64,000 nucleotides of DNA from Hydrogenophaga sp. (lineage in GTDB: Bacteria > Pseudomonadota > Gammaproteobacteria > Burkholderiales > Burkholderiaceae_C), in the NCBI GenBank assembly GCA_016741995.1, contig JACVCO010000003.1, positions 176,000 to 239,999 on the forward strand. Direction: 5' to 3'. Both the position numbers and the translations under genes were made by a program. Below, in pieces: positions 1 through 11,123 of this stretch. The notes beneath the pieces are model-generated. The model was not told where the DNA came from. It saw nothing but the letters and a program-made list of their open reading frames with translations, and did not search any database. Positions within the stretch are counted from its first letter, which is position 1, and every line of letters begins with the position of its first letter.

Positions 1-1706
1 ATGTAGCAATACCAGGCGCTCAGGAAACCGGCCAGGGCCAGGTACAGCGGCGGCGTGCTGAAGGCGTGCCCGGCCATCGACAGCGGGCCATGGAAGATCT
101 CGGCGAACTTCGTGAGCGCCGGGTGGGCCTCGGCGTTGATGGTGATGGCGTCGCGGAAGAAATCGCCGAACACCATGGGCTCGATCGTGAGGTAGCCGAT
201 GACCACGGACGGGATGGCGAGCAGCACCAGCGGCAGGGTCACGACCCAGGGCGACTCGTGCGGTTTGCCGTCGCCGTGATGGCCGTGGTCGTCATGGTGG
301 TGATCGTGGTGCGCGTCGGGGTTCTGGTCGTAGCGCTCTTTGCCGTGGAAGACCAGGAAGTACAGGCGGAACGAGTAGAACGAGGTGACGAACACGCCCG
401 CCAGCACCGCGAAATACGCGAAGCCCGCGCCCGGCAGGTTGCTGAAGTGCACCGCCTCGATGATCGAGTCCTTCGAGTAGAAGCCCGAGAACAGCGGCGT
501 GCCGATGAGCGCCAGCGTGCCCAGCAGCGACGTGATCCAGGTGATGGGCATGTACTTGCGCACGCCACCCATCCAGCGGATGTCCTGGTTGTGGTGCAGG
601 CCCATGATGACGGAGCCGGCGGCCAGGAACAGCAGCGCTTTGAAGAACGCGTGCGTCATGAGGTGGAACACCGCGACCGAGTAGGCCGAGGCACCGAGCG
701 CCACCGTCATGTAGCCCAGCTGCGAGAGCGTGGAGTACGCCACCACGCGCTTGATGTCGTTCTGGATGATGCCCAGGAAGCCCATGAACAGCGCGGTGAT
801 GGCGCCGATGATCATGATGAAGTTCAGCGCCGTATCGGACAGCTCGAACAACGGGCTCATGCGCGCGACCATGAAGATGCCGGCCGTCACCATGGTGGCG
901 GCGTGGATCAGCGCCGAGATGGGCGTGGGGCCTTCCATCGAATCGGGCAGCCACACGTGCAGCGGGAACTGCGCGCTCTTGCCCATGGCGCCGATGAACA
1001 GGCAGATGCAGATCACGGTGATCAGCATCCAGTCGGTGCCCGGGAAACCGAGTGCGCCCAGTTCGCCCGCCTTGGCAAAGATCTCGCTGTAGTTCATCGT
1101 GCCGGTGTAGGCCACGATCAGGCCGATGCCGAGGATGAAGCCGAAATCGCCGACCCGGTTGACCAGGAAGGCCTTCATGTTGGCGAAGATGGCCGACGGC
1201 TTGTTGAACCAGAAGCCGATCAGCAGGTACGACACCAGACCCACCGCCTCCCAGCCAAAGAAGAGCTGCAGCAGGTTGTTGCTCATGACCAGCATGAGCA
1301 TCGAGAAGGTGAACAGCGAGATGTAGGCGAAGAAGCGGTTGTAGCCTTCGTCCTCCGCCATGTAGCCGATGGTGTAGAGGTGCACCATGAGCGAGACGAA
1401 GGTGACGACCACCATCATCATTGCGGTCAGGCCGTCGACCAGGAAGCCGATCTCCATCTTCAGGCCGCCGATGACCATCCATTCGTAGATGGTGGCGTTG
1501 AAGCGCGCGCCCTCAATCACGTCGCACAGCGTAATGACCGACAGGACCAGCGCGACCAGCACGCCCAGGATGGTGGCGCCGTGCGAGGCGCGCCGGCCGA
1601 TGACGTTGCCGCCGAACGCGGTGCCCAGAATGCCGGCCACGACGGAGCCCACCAGGGGCGCCAGCGGTACGGCCAGGAGCGTGGAAGCGGATAGCGTGTT
1701 GCTCAT
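1..1706 (-). CDS. nuoL: NADH-quinone oxidoreductase subunit L (NuoL), C-terminus cut by window edge
   Basis: Antiporter-like membrane subunit of respiratory complex I, which couples NADH:quinone electron transfer to proton pumping. From the ATG at 1706 the frame stays open to base 1, giving about 568 residues of a family usually 610-680 long, so only the C-terminal part is missing. The family signatures FFGWEAVGLVSYLLIGFWF (with the key Glu) and GKSAQFPLHVWLPDSMEGPTP (with the key Lys) are both present among many hydrophobic helices. A very His/Asp-rich loop lies around residues 450-485. It is the last visible gene of the nuoA-L operon, 7 bases after nuoK; nuoM and nuoN would be expected beyond the window. 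Confidence 0.96.
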   Translation of the reverse strand, partial: MSNTLSASTLLAVPLAPLVGSVVAGILGTAFGGNVIGRRASHGATILGVLVALVLSVITLCDVIEGARFNATIYEWMVIGGLKMEIGFLVDGLTAMMMVVVTFVSLMVHLYTIGYMAEDEGYNRFFAYISLFTFSMLMLVMSNNLLQLFFGWEAVGLVSYLLIGFWFNKPSAIFANMKAFLVNRVGDFGFILGIGLIVAYTGTMNYSEIFAKAGELGALGFPGTDWMLITVICICLFIGAMGKSAQFPLHVWLPDSMEGPTPISALIHAATMVTAGIFMVARMSPLFELSDTALNFIMIIGAITALFMGFLGIIQNDIKRVVAYSTLSQLGYMTVALGASAYSVAVFHLMTHAFFKALLFLAAGSVIMGLHHNQDIRWMGGVRKYMPITWITSLLGTLALIGTPLFSGFYSKDSIIEAVHFSNLPGAGFAYFAVLAGVFVTSFYSFRLYFLVFHGKERYDQNPDAHHDHHHDDHGHHGDGKPHESPWVVTLPLVLLAIPSVVIGYLTIEPMVFGDFFRDAITINAEAHPALTKFAEIFHGPLSMAGHAFSTPPLYLALAGFLSAWYCY

Positions 1707-1713
1707 GTTCCGG

Positions 1714-2022
1714 TCAGCCCTTGAGCGTGTTGAGTTCTTCGACGCTGATCGACGACTTGTTGCGGAACAGCAGCACGAGGATGGCCAGGCCGATGGCGGA
1801 CTCGGCCGCAGCGACGGTGAGGATGAAGAACACGAACACCTGGCCGTGCAGATCGCCCAGGTAGTGCGAGAAGGCCACGAAGTTCATGTTGACCGCGAGC
1901 AGCATGAGCTCGATGGCCATGAGCAGCACGATGAGGTTGCGGCGGTTGAGGAAGATGCCGACCACCGAGATGGCGAACAGGATCGCACCGACCGACAGGA
2001 AATGACCCAGACCCAGACTCAT
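1714..2022 (-). CDS. nuoK: NADH-quinone oxidoreductase subunit K (NuoK)
   Basis: Small antiporter-related membrane subunit of complex I, 102 residues, the usual family length. The ATG at 2022 overlaps the nuoJ stop codon (ATGA), which fixes the start. Three hydrophobic helices are visible, with the conserved glutamates in [19 protein letters not shown] and [18 protein letters not shown] that are needed for proton pumping. A longer open frame upstream is only a read-through of nuoJ DNA in another frame. Confidence 0.97.
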   Translation of the reverse strand: MSLGLGHFLSVGAILFAISVVGIFLNRRNLIVLLMAIELMLLAVNMNFVAFSHYLGDLHGQVFVFFILTVAAAESAIGLAILVLLFRNKSSISVEELNTLKG

Positions 2023-2657
2023 GCCTTGCCCTCCTCTGCGGCGGCGGGTGCGGCCGGCGGTGCTTGCGTGACGGCGGCCATGGGCACGACGACGAGGCGG
2101 TCGCGCGCGCGCACCAGCACCTGGTCGCCCGGGTTGATGGCCTTGCTGTCCTTGCGCTGGCGCAGCGTGAGCGCGATGGCGGCGATCATGGCCACCAGCA
2201 GGATGAAGCCGGCGACCTGGATCGGGTAGAGGTATTCGGTGTAAAGCAGCTTGCCGAGTTCGCGCGTGTTGGACACATCGGCCGCCACCGCGGGCGCGCT
2301 GGTGGCGATGCCCGGGAAGCCGATCCACAACACGGCAATGAGCTCGCCCGCCACCACGACGCCGATGATCGCGGCCAGAGGAAAGTGGCTCCAGAAGCCG
2401 CGCCGCAGCGCATCGATGTTGATGTCGAGCATCATCACCACGAACAGGAACAGCACCATCACCGCACCGAGGTACACCAGCACCAGGGTGATGCCCAGAA
2501 ACTCGGCCTTGAGCAGCAGCCACAGGGCAGCGGCCTGCGAAAAGGCGAGCATCAGGTAGAGCACGGCGTGCACGGCATTGCGCGAGGTGACCACGCGAAA
2601 CGCCGCGAACAGCAGCACCGCCGCGAAGAGGTAGAAGAAACCGGTCGTGAAGTCCAT
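2019..2657 (-). CDS. nuoJ: NADH-quinone oxidoreductase subunit J (NuoJ)
   Basis: Membrane subunit of complex I, 212 residues. Five hydrophobic segments are seen, including the family stretch [30 protein letters not shown] and the [16 protein letters not shown] segment. An Ala/Pro-rich cytoplasmic tail (about residues 175-212) extends past the last helix, as is common in betaproteobacterial NuoJ. It starts 12 bases after nuoI and shares four bases (ATGA) with nuoK, so translation of the two is probably coupled. Confidence 0.97.
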   Translation of the reverse strand: MDFTTGFFYLFAAVLLFAAFRVVTSRNAVHAVLYLMLAFSQAAALWLLLKAEFLGITLVLVYLGAVMVLFLFVVMMLDINIDALRRGFWSHFPLAAIIGVVVAGELIAVLWIGFPGIATSAPAVAADVSNTRELGKLLYTEYLYPIQVAGFILLVAMIAAIALTLRQRKDSKAINPGDQVLVRARDRLVVVPMAAVTQAPPAAPAAAEEGKA

Positions 2658-2669
2658 GGTGTCTCGGGC

Positions 2670-3182
2670 TCAGCGGTACGGGGCGTCGGCCGCCTTGGCC
2701 GCGGCGATCTGCGGTTCGTAGCGATCACCCACAGCCAGCAGCATCTCCTTGGTGAAGTAGAGGTCGCCGCGTTTTTCGCCGTGGTATTCGAAGATGTGGG
2801 TCTCGACGATGGAGTCGACCGGGCAGCTCTCTTCGCAGAAGCCGCAGAAGATGCATTTGGTGAGGTCGATGTCGTAGCGCGTGGTGCGGCGCGTGCCGTC
2901 GTCGCGCACATCGCTTTCGATGGTGATGGCCAACGCCGGGCACACCGCCTCGCAGAGCTTGCAGGCGATGCAACGCTCTTCACCGTTTTCATAGCGGCGC
3001 AAGGCGTGCAGCCCGCGGAAACGCGGCGACAGCGGGGTTTTCTCTTCGGGAAACTGCACCGTGACCTTGCGACGCAAGGCGTAGCGGCCCGTGAGGGCCA
3101 TGCCCTTGAAGAGTTCGACGAGCAGGAAGCTCTTGCAGAAATCGCGGAAGCTGAAGGGGGCGACGGCGGTCGTGGTGGACAT
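2670..3182 (-). CDS. nuoI: NADH-quinone oxidoreductase subunit I (NuoI), 2x[4Fe-4S]
   Basis: Peripheral-arm iron-sulfur subunit of complex I that carries clusters N6a and N6b and passes electrons toward NuoB. Two 8Fe-type ferredoxin motifs are complete: [12 protein letters not shown] (Cys 71, 74, 77, 81) and [12 protein letters not shown] (Cys 110, 113, 116, 120). The 170-residue length fits the family. Two in-frame ATGs exist, at 3188 and 3182. I chose 3182 because the AGGG Shine-Dalgarno-like sequence lies 8 bases before it but only 2 bases before the upstream one. It lies between nuoH and nuoJ with 12-18 base gaps. Confidence 0.96.
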   Translation of the reverse strand: MSTTTAVAPFSFRDFCKSFLLVELFKGMALTGRYALRRKVTVQFPEEKTPLSPRFRGLHALRRYENGEERCIACKLCEAVCPALAITIESDVRDDGTRRTTRYDIDLTKCIFCGFCEESCPVDSIVETHIFEYHGEKRGDLYFTKEMLLAVGDRYEPQIAAAKAADAPYR

Positions 3183-3200
3183 GTTCATGACCCTGTCCTT

Positions 3201-4283
3201 TTATTGCCAGATGTTCCAGGGCGACTTCATGAGCGCGCCCACGAGCACCAGCCACACCAGGGTGACGGGAATGAAGATCTTCCAGCCCAGACGCATGATC
3301 TGGTCGTAGCGGAAGCGGGGAAAGGTGGCGCGTATCCAGATGAACATCGAAACCACGAAGAAGGTCTTGATGCCCAGCCAGATCCAGCCCGGGACCCAGT
3401 TGAAGAGCGCGCTGTCGATCGGGGGCAGCCAGCCACCGAGGAACATCAGCACGGCCAGGACGGACACCAGCCACATGCTCGCGTACTCGGCGAGGAAGAA
3501 GATGGCGAAGCCCATGCCCGAGTACTCGACCATGTGGCCGGCCACGATCTCGGCCTCGCCCTCGACCACGTCAAAGGGGTGCCGGTTGGTTTCGGCCACG
3601 CCCGAGATCACGTAGACCACGAAGATGGGCAGCAGCGGCAGCCAGTTCCACGACAGGAAGTTCAGGCCCAGGCCAGCGGCAAAACCGCGGTCTTGCGAGG
3701 CAACGATCTCGGCCAGGTTCAGGCTGCCCGCGGTCATCACGACCACCAGGAAGCAGAAGCCGATCGCGATCTCGTAGCTCACCATCTGCGCCGAGGCGCG
3801 CAGCGCGCCGAGGAAGGCGTATTTGGAGTTGGAAGCCCAGCCCGCGATGATCACGCCGTAGACCTCGATCGAGGTGATGGCGAGGATGACGAGCAGGCCG
3901 GCGTTGACGTTGGCCAGCACGGCCTCGGGCCCGAAGGGAATGGCCACCCAGGCGGCCAGCGCCGGCATGATGGCCATGACGGGACCCAGGCGGAACAGCC
4001 CGTTGCTCGCTGCGCTGGGGCGAATCAGCTCTTTGGTGAGCAGCTTGAGTGCATCGGCAATGGGCTGCAGCAAACCGAACGGGCCCACGCGGTTCGGGCC
4101 GTGGCGCACCTGCATCCAGCCGAGCAGCTTGCGCTCCCACAGCGTGAGGTAGGCCACCGCGCCCATCAGCGGTGCAAGCACCGCCACGATCTTGATGAGG
4201 TTCCAGATCACGGGCCAGGCGGCGGTGGTCCACCACGCGGCGTTGATCAGCCCCAGACCGGCGTTGTACATCGCGTCGATCAC
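3201..4283 (-). CDS. nuoH: NADH-quinone oxidoreductase subunit H (NuoH)
   Basis: Membrane subunit of complex I that contacts the peripheral arm and helps form the quinone chamber; 360 residues, typical for proteobacteria. Conserved stretches include [66 protein letters not shown] and [27 protein letters not shown], the last holding quinone-chamber acidic residues. About eight hydrophobic helices are present. The chosen start is a GTG at 4283 that overlaps the nuoG stop (GTGA). An ATG four codons downstream is a possible alternative. Confidence 0.96.
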   Translation of the reverse strand: MIDAMYNAGLGLINAAWWTTAAWPVIWNLIKIVAVLAPLMGAVAYLTLWERKLLGWMQVRHGPNRVGPFGLLQPIADALKLLTKELIRPSAASNGLFRLGPVMAIMPALAAWVAIPFGPEAVLANVNAGLLVILAITSIEVYGVIIAGWASNSKYAFLGALRASAQMVSYEIAIGFCFLVVVMTAGSLNLAEIVASQDRGFAAGLGLNFLSWNWLPLLPIFVVYVISGVAETNRHPFDVVEGEAEIVAGHMVEYSGMGFAIFFLAEYASMWLVSVLAVLMFLGGWLPPIDSALFNWVPGWIWLGIKTFFVVSMFIWIRATFPRFRYDQIMRLGWKIFIPVTLVWLVLVGALMKSPWNIWQ

Positions 4284-6409
4284 GCTGCGGCTCCTTCTTC
4301 GGCGCGGGCCTTGCGGGCGTCGGCCGTGAGCTGCAGCGCGGGTGCGCGGCGCACCAGGCCGTCGAGCTGGTAGATGCTGGCCACAGCGGGAACGCCTTGC
4401 GCCGGGCTGAGGTCGATCGCCGCGGCGCTGGTGTTGCCCAGGCGCTCGGCGGGCACGACACCGCCCTGCTCCACGCCGGGCAGCGCCTTGGCGAGCACGG
4501 CTTGCGACGACTCGGCATCGAAGCCCTGCAGGCCGAGCAGGTTGCCCAGCACGCGCAGCACCTTCCAGCCCGGGCGCGTATCGCCCAGGGGGCGCACCAC
4601 GGCGTGGAAACTCTGCAGGCGGCCTTCGGCGTTGACGAAGCTGCCCGAGGTTTCGCTGAAGGGCGCGATGGGCAACAGCACGTCGCTCACGTCGAGGTTG
4701 GTCTTGAACGGGCTGAGCGTGACGACCATGCCGGCGTTCTTCAGGCCGTCGAGGCCGACGGCCGTGTCCTGCGCTTCGACGTTGAGCAGCAGCGCGCCCT
4801 TGAGTGCACCACCGAGCATCTGCGCGGCATTCAGGCCGCCCTGCGCGGGCACGGCACCGACGAGCTGCGCGCCCACGGTGTTGGCGGCCTCGGTGAGGTA
4901 ACCCACGGTGGCGCCGGTGTGCTCACCGATGAAGTTGGCCAGCGCGAGCAGGCTGGCGGCCTTGGGGTGGTGCGCGGCGGCGTTGCCCAGCAGCACGGCC
5001 TTGTGCTCGCCACCCAGCAGGGAGGCGGCGATGGCCTTGTGGGCGTCGTTGGCCTCGGCGGCCCCCGGGGCGTTGACGCCCTTCTCGGCCGCGACCGCGG
5101 CGGCGATGCCGGCCAGGGCGCTGGCCCAGTCGCGGCTGTCGGCCAGCAGCGGGTGCCGGACGTTCATGGCCCAGGCGGGTTGGGTGCTCACGAGCGCGCT
5201 GAGCTGCGCGCCCTTGCGCACGGCCTGGCGGATGCGTTGCGCGAACAGCGGGTGGTCCTTGCGCAGGTTGCTGCCGACCACGAGCACGCGTTGCAGCGTG
5301 GAGAGCTCGGCGATCGGGCGGCCAAGCCAGCGGGCGGCACCGGCCGGCGCGGCATTGCCGAAGTCGGCCGCGCGCAGGCGGCTGTCGATGTTGGCGCTGC
5401 CGAGACCGCGCACCAGCGCGCCGGCCAGGGCCAACTCTTCCACCGTGCTGTGCGGGCTGGCGAGCAGGCCGATGGCACCGGCACCGTGCTCGGCCTGGAT
5501 CTGCTTGAGGCCGTGGCCGACGTACTCGAGCGCGGTCTGCCAGTCGACCGTCTTCCATTCACCACCCTGCTTGAGCATGGGTTGCGTGAGGCGGTCGGGG
5601 CCGTTCAGGGCCTCGTAGGAGAAGCGGTCGCGGTCGGCGATCCAGCACTCGTTGACGGCTTCATTTTCGAGCGGCACCACGCGCATGACCTGGTGGTTCT
5701 TGACCTGCACCACGAGGTTTGCGCCGGTGGAATCGTGCGGGCTCACGCTCTTGCGGCGCGAGAGCTCCCAGGTGCGGGCGCTGTAGCGGAACGGTTTGCT
5801 GGTGAGCGCGCCCACGGGGCAGATGTCGATCATGTTGCCCGAGAGCTCGGAGTCGACCGACTGGCCCACGAAGGTCTCGATCTCGGCGTGCTCGCCGCGG
5901 TGGCTCATGCCGAGCTCCATCACGCCGGCGATTTCCTGGCCGAAGCGCACGCAGCGCGTGCAGTGGATGCAGCGGCTCATCTCCTCCATGGAGACCAGCG
6001 GGCCCACGTTCTTGTGGAAGACGACGCGCTTTTCTTCCTGGTAGCGCGAACCGGAGCCGCCGTAGCCCACGGCCAGATCCTGCAGCTGGCATTCGCCGCC
6101 CTGGTCGCAGATCGGGCAGTCGAGCGGGTGGTTGATGAGGAGAAACTCCATCACCGACTTCTGCGCCTTGACGGCCTTGTCGCTCTGGGTGCGCACGATC
6201 ATGCCCTGCGTGACCGGCGTGGCGCAGGCGGGCATGGGCTTGGGCGCCTTCTCCACCTCGACCAGACACATGCGGCAGTTGGCCGCGATGGAGAGCTTCT
6301 TGTGGTAGCAGAAGTGCGGGATGTAGGTGCCGGCCTTCTCGGCCGCATGCATGACCATGCTGCCCGGGGGCACTTCGACCTTCTGGCCGTCGAGTTCGAT
6401 TTCAACCAT
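4280..6409 (-). CDS. nuoG: NADH-quinone oxidoreductase subunit G (NuoG)
   Basis: Large iron-sulfur subunit of the complex I peripheral arm, 709 residues. The N-terminal ferredoxin domain binds [2Fe-2S] N1b through Cys34, 45, 48 and 62. The next segment, [15 protein letters not shown], gives His94 with Cys98, 101 and 107 (N5), and Cys147, 150, 153 and 197 bind N4. The rest is a molybdopterin-oxidoreductase-like domain without cofactor function in complex I. This is the short, mitochondrial-like form; the extra N7 cluster cysteines of E. coli NuoG are not seen. It follows nuoF by 22 bases and overlaps nuoH by 4. Confidence 0.96.
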   Translation of the reverse strand: MVEIELDGQKVEVPPGSMVMHAAEKAGTYIPHFCYHKKLSIAANCRMCLVEVEKAPKPMPACATPVTQGMIVRTQSDKAVKAQKSVMEFLLINHPLDCPICDQGGECQLQDLAVGYGGSGSRYQEEKRVVFHKNVGPLVSMEEMSRCIHCTRCVRFGQEIAGVMELGMSHRGEHAEIETFVGQSVDSELSGNMIDICPVGALTSKPFRYSARTWELSRRKSVSPHDSTGANLVVQVKNHQVMRVVPLENEAVNECWIADRDRFSYEALNGPDRLTQPMLKQGGEWKTVDWQTALEYVGHGLKQIQAEHGAGAIGLLASPHSTVEELALAGALVRGLGSANIDSRLRAADFGNAAPAGAARWLGRPIAELSTLQRVLVVGSNLRKDHPLFAQRIRQAVRKGAQLSALVSTQPAWAMNVRHPLLADSRDWASALAGIAAAVAAEKGVNAPGAAEANDAHKAIAASLLGGEHKAVLLGNAAAHHPKAASLLALANFIGEHTGATVGYLTEAANTVGAQLVGAVPAQGGLNAAQMLGGALKGALLLNVEAQDTAVGLDGLKNAGMVVTLSPFKTNLDVSDVLLPIAPFSETSGSFVNAEGRLQSFHAVVRPLGDTRPGWKVLRVLGNLLGLQGFDAESSQAVLAKALPGVEQGGVVPAERLGNTSAAAIDLSPAQGVPAVASIYQLDGLVRRAPALQLTADARKARAEEGAAA

Positions 6410-6431
6410 GGGGATGTCCGTGTTCCTCGCT

Positions 6432-7790
6432 TCAGGCCGCGGTTGCCTGGGCGCCCGGCTGGGCGGCGGCGATCCTGGCCTCGAACTCGTGGCGGAAGTG
6501 CTTGATCATGGCGCGCACCGGCATGGCCGCCGCGTCGCCGAGCGCGCAGATCGTGCGGCCCATGATGTTCTCGGCCACGTTGTCGAGCAGGGCCATGTCC
6601 TCGGGCTTGCCGAGGCCGCGGTCGATGCGGTCGACCAAACGCCAGAGCCAGCCGGTGCCTTCGCGGCACGGCGTGCACTGGCCGCAGCTCTCGTGCATGT
6701 AGAAGTAGGACAGGCGCTTGAGCGACTCGACCATATCGCGCGAGTCGTCCATCACGATGACGGCGCCCGAACCCAGCATGGAGCCGGCCTTGGCGATGGA
6801 GTCGTAGTCCATCGTGCAGTCCATCATGATGTGCGCGGGCAGCACCGGGGCCGACGAGCCACCCGGGATGACGGCCTTGAGCGTGCGGCCCTTGCGCACG
6901 CCGCCCGCGAGTTCGAGCAGCTTGCTGAAGGGCGTGCCCAGCGGGACCTCGAAGTTGCCGGGCATCTCGACGTCACCGCTGACCGAGAAGATCTTGGTGC
7001 CACCGTTGTTGGGCTTGCCGATCTCGAGGTAGGCCTGGCCGCCATTACGGATGATCCAGGGCACCGCCGCGAAGGTCTCGGTGTTGTTGATGGTGGTGGG
7101 CTTGCCGTAGAGGCCGAAGCTCGCCGGGAACGGTGGCTTGAAGCGCGGCTGGCCCTTCTTGCCTTCGAGCGATTCGAGCAGCGCGGTTTCTTCGCCGCAG
7201 ATGTAGGCACCGAAGCCGTGGTGCGCGTGCAGCTGGAACGAGAAGCCCGAGCCCAGGATGTTGTTGCCCAGCAGGCCAGCCGCCCTCGCCTCTTCCAGCG
7301 CGGCTTCGAAGCGCTCGTACACCTCGAAGATCTCGCCGTGGATGTAGTTGTAGCCCACGGTGATGCCCATGGCGTACGCCGCGATCGCCATGCCTTCGAT
7401 GACGATGTGCGGGTTGTACATGAGGATGTCGCGGTCCTTGCAGGTGCCCGGTTCGCCCTCGTCGGAGTTGCACACCAGGTACTTCTGGCCCGGGAACTGG
7501 CGTGGCATGAAGCTCCACTTCAGGCCGCTCGGGAAGCCGGCACCACCCCGGCCGCGCAAGGCCGATTCCTTGACGGTGGCGATCACCTGGTCTTGCGTCA
7601 GGCCTTCGCCCTGGCCGTCCTGGCCCAGGATCCGGCGCAGGGCCTGGTAACCACCGCGCGCCTCGTAGTCCTTGATCGACCAGTTCTTGCCATCGAGGTC
7701 CGCGTAGATCTGCGGGCTGATGTGGCGGCCATGGAAGCAGGTCTGCACGCCGGTGGCGGCGAACTGGCCAATGATCTGTTCGGCGTTCAT
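6432..7790 (-). CDS. nuoF: NADH-quinone oxidoreductase subunit F (NuoF), NADH- and FMN-binding
   Basis: Entry point for electrons into complex I: binds NADH, FMN and the [4Fe-4S] cluster N3. The glycine-rich nucleotide/FMN region [14 protein letters not shown] lies at residues 79-92, with [17 protein letters not shown] near 194-210. The N3 ligands are Cys369, 372 and 375 ([15 protein letters not shown]) plus Cys415. At 452 residues it matches the family. The ATG at 7790 overlaps the nuoE stop (TGATG), consistent with tight co-translation with its partner NuoE. Confidence 0.97.
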   Translation of the reverse strand: MNAEQIIGQFAATGVQTCFHGRHISPQIYADLDGKNWSIKDYEARGGYQALRRILGQDGQGEGLTQDQVIATVKESALRGRGGAGFPSGLKWSFMPRQFPGQKYLVCNSDEGEPGTCKDRDILMYNPHIVIEGMAIAAYAMGITVGYNYIHGEIFEVYERFEAALEEARAAGLLGNNILGSGFSFQLHAHHGFGAYICGEETALLESLEGKKGQPRFKPPFPASFGLYGKPTTINNTETFAAVPWIIRNGGQAYLEIGKPNNGGTKIFSVSGDVEMPGNFEVPLGTPFSKLLELAGGVRKGRTLKAVIPGGSSAPVLPAHIMMDCTMDYDSIAKAGSMLGSGAVIVMDDSRDMVESLKRLSYFYMHESCGQCTPCREGTGWLWRLVDRIDRGLGKPEDMALLDNVAENIMGRTICALGDAAAMPVRAMIKHFRHEFEARIAAAQPGAQATAA

Positions 7791-8296
7791 CAGGCTTTGC
7801 CCTCCGAGGCACGCAGGCCGTCGACCAGCTGGTCAAGCTTGTCGTGGCTCATGAAGCTGCACATGTGGCGGTCGTTCACCAGCATCACGGGCGCGTCGGC
7901 GCAGGCACCCAGGCACTCGCTCTGCTGCAACGTGAACAGGCCGTCGGGCGTCGTCTCGCCCATTTCGATGCCGAGCTTGTGCTCCAGATGGTGCAACGCC
8001 TTCTGGCCATCGCGCAGCTGGCACGGCAGGTTGGTGCAGACGTTGAGCTTGAACTTGCCCATCGGCCGCTGGTTGTACATGTTGTAGAAGGTCGTGACCT
8101 CGTGCACCGCGATCGGCTCGACGCCGATGTAGGCGGCCAGAGCGGCCTCGGCCTCGGTGCTCACCCAGCCCTGCTCCTGCTGGATGATGGACAGGCAGGC
8201 CATCACGGCGGAGATGCGCTGATCGGGCGGGTACTTGGCGACCTCGCGGTCGAAGCGCGCGATGGTGGCCGCAGCGAACTGCGCGGGCGTGCTCAT
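7790..8296 (-). CDS. nuoE: NADH-quinone oxidoreductase subunit E (NuoE), [2Fe-2S]
   Basis: Thioredoxin-fold subunit of the NADH-dehydrogenase module of complex I. It binds the off-pathway [2Fe-2S] cluster N1a through Cys87, Cys92, Cys128 and Cys132 (VCTNLPC and ECLGAC). The 168-residue length is typical. It overlaps nuoD at its start (ATGA) and nuoF at its end, so the start is well fixed. Confidence 0.97.
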   Translation of the reverse strand: MSTPAQFAAATIARFDREVAKYPPDQRISAVMACLSIIQQEQGWVSTEAEAALAAYIGVEPIAVHEVTTFYNMYNQRPMGKFKLNVCTNLPCQLRDGQKALHHLEHKLGIEMGETTPDGLFTLQQSECLGACADAPVMLVNDRHMCSFMSHDKLDQLVDGLRASEGKA

Positions 8297-9546
8297 CGAT
8301 CGATCTCCCCGAAAACGATGTCCATGGTGCCGATGATGGCGACCGCGTCGGCCAGCATGTGGCCGCGTGCCATTTCGTCGAGCGAGGCCAGATGCGCGAA
8401 GCCGGGGGCACGGATCTTCACGCGGTACGGCTTATTGGCGCCGTCGCTCACCAGGTAGATGCCGAATTCGCCCTTCGGGTGTTCCACGGCGGCATACGCT
8501 TCGCCCTCGGGCACGTGGAAACCTTCGGTGAAGAGCTTGAAGTGGTGGATCAGCTCTTCCATGTTGGTCTTCATCGCCTCACGGCCGGGCGGCGCAACCT
8601 TGTGGTTGTCGGTGATCACCGGGCCCGGGTTGGCGCGCAACCAGCTCACGCACTGCTTGATGATGCGGTTGGACTGCTTGAGCTCTTCCATGCGCACCAG
8701 GTAACGGTCGTAGGTGTCGCCGGTCTTGCCCACGGGGATGTCGAAATCCAGGCGGTCGTAGACCTCGTAAGGCTGCTTCTTGCGCAGGTCCCAGGCGATG
8801 CCGGAGCCGCGCAGCATGGGGCCGGTCATGCCGAGGTTGAGGGCGCGCTCGGGCGGCACCACGCCAATGCCGACAGTGCGCTGTTTCCAGATGCGGTTGT
8901 CGGTGAGCAGCGTGTGGTACTCGTCGAGGTAGGTCGGGAAGCGCTGGGTGAAATCGTCGATGAAATCGAGCATCGAACCCTGGCGGTTCTTGTTGAGCTC
9001 ATCGACGCCGCGCTGGTTGCGCACCTTGCTCGCCTGGTACTGCGGCATGCTGTCGGGCAGATCGCGGTAGACACCGCCGGGGCGGAAGTAGGCCGCGTGC
9101 ATGCGCGCACCCGACACCGCCTCGTACATGTCGAACAGGTCCTCGCGCTCGCGGAAGGCGTAGATGAGGATGGTGGAGCTGCCGCAATCGTTGCCGTGCG
9201 AACCCAGCCACATGAGGTGGTTGAGCATGCGCGTGATCTCGCTGAACATCACGCGGATGTACTGCGCGCGGATCGGCACGTCGATGCCAAGGAGCTTCTC
9301 GATCGCCAGGCAGTAGGCGTGCTCGTTGCTCATCATGGACACGTAGTCGAGACGGTCCATGTAGGGCAGCGACTGGATGTAGGTCTTGTGCTCGGCGAGC
9401 TTTTCGGTCGCGCGGTGCAGCAGACCGATGTGCGGGTCGGCGCGCTGCACGACCTCGCCGTCGAGTTCGAGCACCAGGCGCAGCACGCCGTGCGCAGCCG
9501 GGTGCTGCGGGCCGAAGTTCAGGGTGTAGTTCTTGATCTCTGCCAT
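8293..9546 (-). CDS. nuoD: NADH-quinone oxidoreductase subunit D (NuoD)
   Basis: 49-kDa subunit of complex I that forms the quinone-binding site with NuoB; related to the large subunit of NiFe hydrogenases. I start it at the ATG at 9546 ([31 protein letters not shown]), giving 417 residues, the normal size. The open frame continues upstream through nuoC DNA but encodes nothing family-like there. Other signatures are [36 protein letters not shown], and the C-terminal [12 protein letters not shown]. It starts 18 bases after nuoC and overlaps nuoE by 4. Confidence 0.97.
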   Translation of the reverse strand: MAEIKNYTLNFGPQHPAAHGVLRLVLELDGEVVQRADPHIGLLHRATEKLAEHKTYIQSLPYMDRLDYVSMMSNEHAYCLAIEKLLGIDVPIRAQYIRVMFSEITRMLNHLMWLGSHGNDCGSSTILIYAFREREDLFDMYEAVSGARMHAAYFRPGGVYRDLPDSMPQYQASKVRNQRGVDELNKNRQGSMLDFIDDFTQRFPTYLDEYHTLLTDNRIWKQRTVGIGVVPPERALNLGMTGPMLRGSGIAWDLRKKQPYEVYDRLDFDIPVGKTGDTYDRYLVRMEELKQSNRIIKQCVSWLRANPGPVITDNHKVAPPGREAMKTNMEELIHHFKLFTEGFHVPEGEAYAAVEHPKGEFGIYLVSDGANKPYRVKIRAPGFAHLASLDEMARGHMLADAVAIIGTMDIVFGEIDR

Positions 9547-9563
9547 GTCGGTATGCCCCGCGC

Positions 9564-10187
9564 TCAGTGCAGGCCGCCGTAGTTGTCTTCGCGGATCACG
9601 CGCGGCGTGATTTCGCGCGGCTCGATCGTCACAGGCTCGTAGACCACGCGCTGGCGCTCGGCGTCGTAGCGCATCTCGACGTGGCCCGAGAGCGGGAAGT
9701 CCTTGCGGAAGGGGTGACCGATGAAGCCGTAGTCGGTGAGGATGCGGCGCAGATCGGTGTGCCCTTCGAACACGATGCCGTAGAGGTCGAAGGCTTCGCG
9801 CTCGTACCAGTTGGCGCTGTTCCAGATCGCACTGACCGAAGGCAGCACGGGGAAATCGTCGTCGGTGGCGAACACGCGCACACGCACGCGCTGGTTCAAG
9901 CTCACCGACAGCAGGTGCGACACCGCCGCGAAGCGTGCGCCCTCCCAGCGACCCTCGCCGTGCGCGGAATAGTCGAGGCCGCAAAGGTCGATGAGCTGTT
10001 CGAAGTGCGCCACGGGGGCATCGCGCAGCGTCTGCATCACGCCCAGGTAGTCGGCAGCCGCCACGGTGACGGTGACCTCGCCACGCGAGAGCTCGACCGA
10101 CCGCACGCGGCCTTCGAGCAGATCGGCGAGGCGCTGGCGCAGGTCTTCGGGCGCGATGGCTTGAGCGGCGGGGGCGTGTGCGGTCAT
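9564..10187 (-). CDS. nuoC: NADH-quinone oxidoreductase subunit C (NuoC)
   Basis: 30-kDa peripheral-arm subunit of complex I, 207 residues. The family signature [38 protein letters not shown] is complete and the protein ends REDNYGGLH. It is a separate protein, not the fused NuoCD of enterobacteria. The start is the ATG at 10187 ([20 protein letters not shown]); the frame is open further upstream only as a shadow of nuoB. It lies 11 bases after nuoB. Confidence 0.96.
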   Translation of the reverse strand: MTAHAPAAQAIAPEDLRQRLADLLEGRVRSVELSRGEVTVTVAAADYLGVMQTLRDAPVAHFEQLIDLCGLDYSAHGEGRWEGARFAAVSHLLSVSLNQRVRVRVFATDDDFPVLPSVSAIWNSANWYEREAFDLYGIVFEGHTDLRRILTDYGFIGHPFRKDFPLSGHVEMRYDAERQRVVYEPVTIEPREITPRVIREDNYGGLH

Positions 10188-10198
10188 GGCAAGGCTTC

Positions 10199-10678
10199 TC
10201 AGGCGCGCGCGATCGTGTGGGTGCGGCGGATCTTCTGCTGCAGCTGAATGATTCCGTACAGCAGCGCCTCTGCGGTGGGCGGGCAGCCGGGCACGTAGAC
10301 GTCGACCGGCACGATGCGATCGCAACCACGCACCACGGAGTAGCTGTAGTGGTAGTAGCCACCGCCATTGGCGCACGAACCCATGGAAAGCACCCAGCGC
10401 GGCTCGGCCATCTGGTCGTAGACCTTGCGCAGGGCTGGCGCCATCTTGTTGCACAGCGTGCCGGCCACGATCATGAGATCGGACTGGCGCGGGCTGGCGC
10501 GAAACACCTCGGAACCGAAGCGGCCGATGTCGTAGCGCGCGGCGGCCGCGTGCATCATCTCGACAGCGCAACAGGCCAGCCCGAAGGTCATGGGCCAGAG
10601 CGAGCCGGTCTTGGCCCAGTTCACCACCGCGTCGTAGCTGGTGGTGACGAAACCTTCCTTGAAGACACCTTCAATCAT
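10199..10678 (-). CDS. nuoB: NADH-quinone oxidoreductase subunit B (NuoB), cluster N2
   Basis: Subunit carrying the terminal [4Fe-4S] cluster N2 that reduces quinone in complex I. The four ligands are all present: adjacent Cys36-Cys37 ([17 protein letters not shown]), Cys102 ([19 protein letters not shown]) and Cys132 ([15 protein letters not shown]). At 159 residues it matches the family. It follows nuoA by 36 bases. Confidence 0.97.
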   Translation of the reverse strand: MIEGVFKEGFVTTSYDAVVNWAKTGSLWPMTFGLACCAVEMMHAAAARYDIGRFGSEVFRASPRQSDLMIVAGTLCNKMAPALRKVYDQMAEPRWVLSMGSCANGGGYYHYSYSVVRGCDRIVPVDVYVPGCPPTAEALLYGIIQLQQKIRRTHTIARA

Positions 10679-10714
10679 GCGAAGCTCCGGCGCGCCCGTA
10701 ACGTGGGCGCAGGT

Positions 10715-11074
10715 TCATTCCCAGTCGAGCGCGCCCTTTTTCCACTCGTAGGCGAAGCCCACGGTGAGGATGGCCAGGAACACGACACCTGCCACGAACC
10801 CCGTGACACCGATGTCGGTGAAGGCCACCGCCCAAGGAATGAGAAAGGCGATCTCGAGATCGAACAGGATGAAGAGGATGGCCACGAGGTAGTAGCGGAC
10901 ATCAAACTTCATGCGCGCGTCTTCGAAGGCTTCGAAGCCGCATTCGTAAGGGGAGTTTTTCTCGGCGTCCGGCAGGTTCGGGCCAAGAATGAAACCGAGG
11001 ACTTGCGGAATGATGCCTACCGCGATGCCCACGAGGATGAACAGAAGCACGGGCAGGTACTGGTCTAGGCTCAT
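10715..11074 (-). CDS. nuoA: NADH-quinone oxidoreductase subunit A (NuoA)
   Basis: First gene of the complex I operon: a small membrane subunit of 119 residues with three hydrophobic helices. The family motif [43 protein letters not shown] is complete and includes the loop cysteine. The start ATG at 11074 lies 50 bases after the 3' end of tRNA-Leu; that gap is filled mainly by a hairpin. No clear sigma-70 promoter is seen right before nuoA, so transcription may begin upstream of secG or of the tRNA. Confidence 0.97.
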   Translation of the reverse strand: MSLDQYLPVLLFILVGIAVGIIPQVLGFILGPNLPDAEKNSPYECGFEAFEDARMKFDVRYYLVAILFILFDLEIAFLIPWAVAFTDIGVTGFVAGVVFLAILTVGFAYEWKKGALDWE

Positions 11075-11090
11075 CGTGGGTCGGTTCCAT

Positions 11091-11114
11091 AAGCCGGGCC
11101 TGCTGGCCGGGCTT
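11091..11114 (-). promoter_or_regulatory. Hairpin between tRNA-Leu and nuoA
   Basis: Two 10-base arms (11091-11100 and 11105-11114) pair over 9 of 10 positions around a 4-base loop. It begins 9 bases after the tRNA CCA end and stops about 16 bases before the nuoA start. Read toward nuoA there is no U-run, so it is not a normal intrinsic terminator. It could protect or define the tRNA 3' end or attenuate read-through into the nuo operon (inference). Confidence 0.45.
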
Positions 11115-11123
11115 TCAACGATC

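Noticed and set aside
66..1694. Long plus-strand frame opposite nuoL
   Set aside because: NuoL on the minus strand has complete conserved motifs; the plus frame is His/Arg/Glu-rich nonsense.
8293..10368. A 691-residue version of nuoD
   Set aside because: The conserved NuoD N-terminus begins at 9546; the extra upstream part is nuoC read in another frame.
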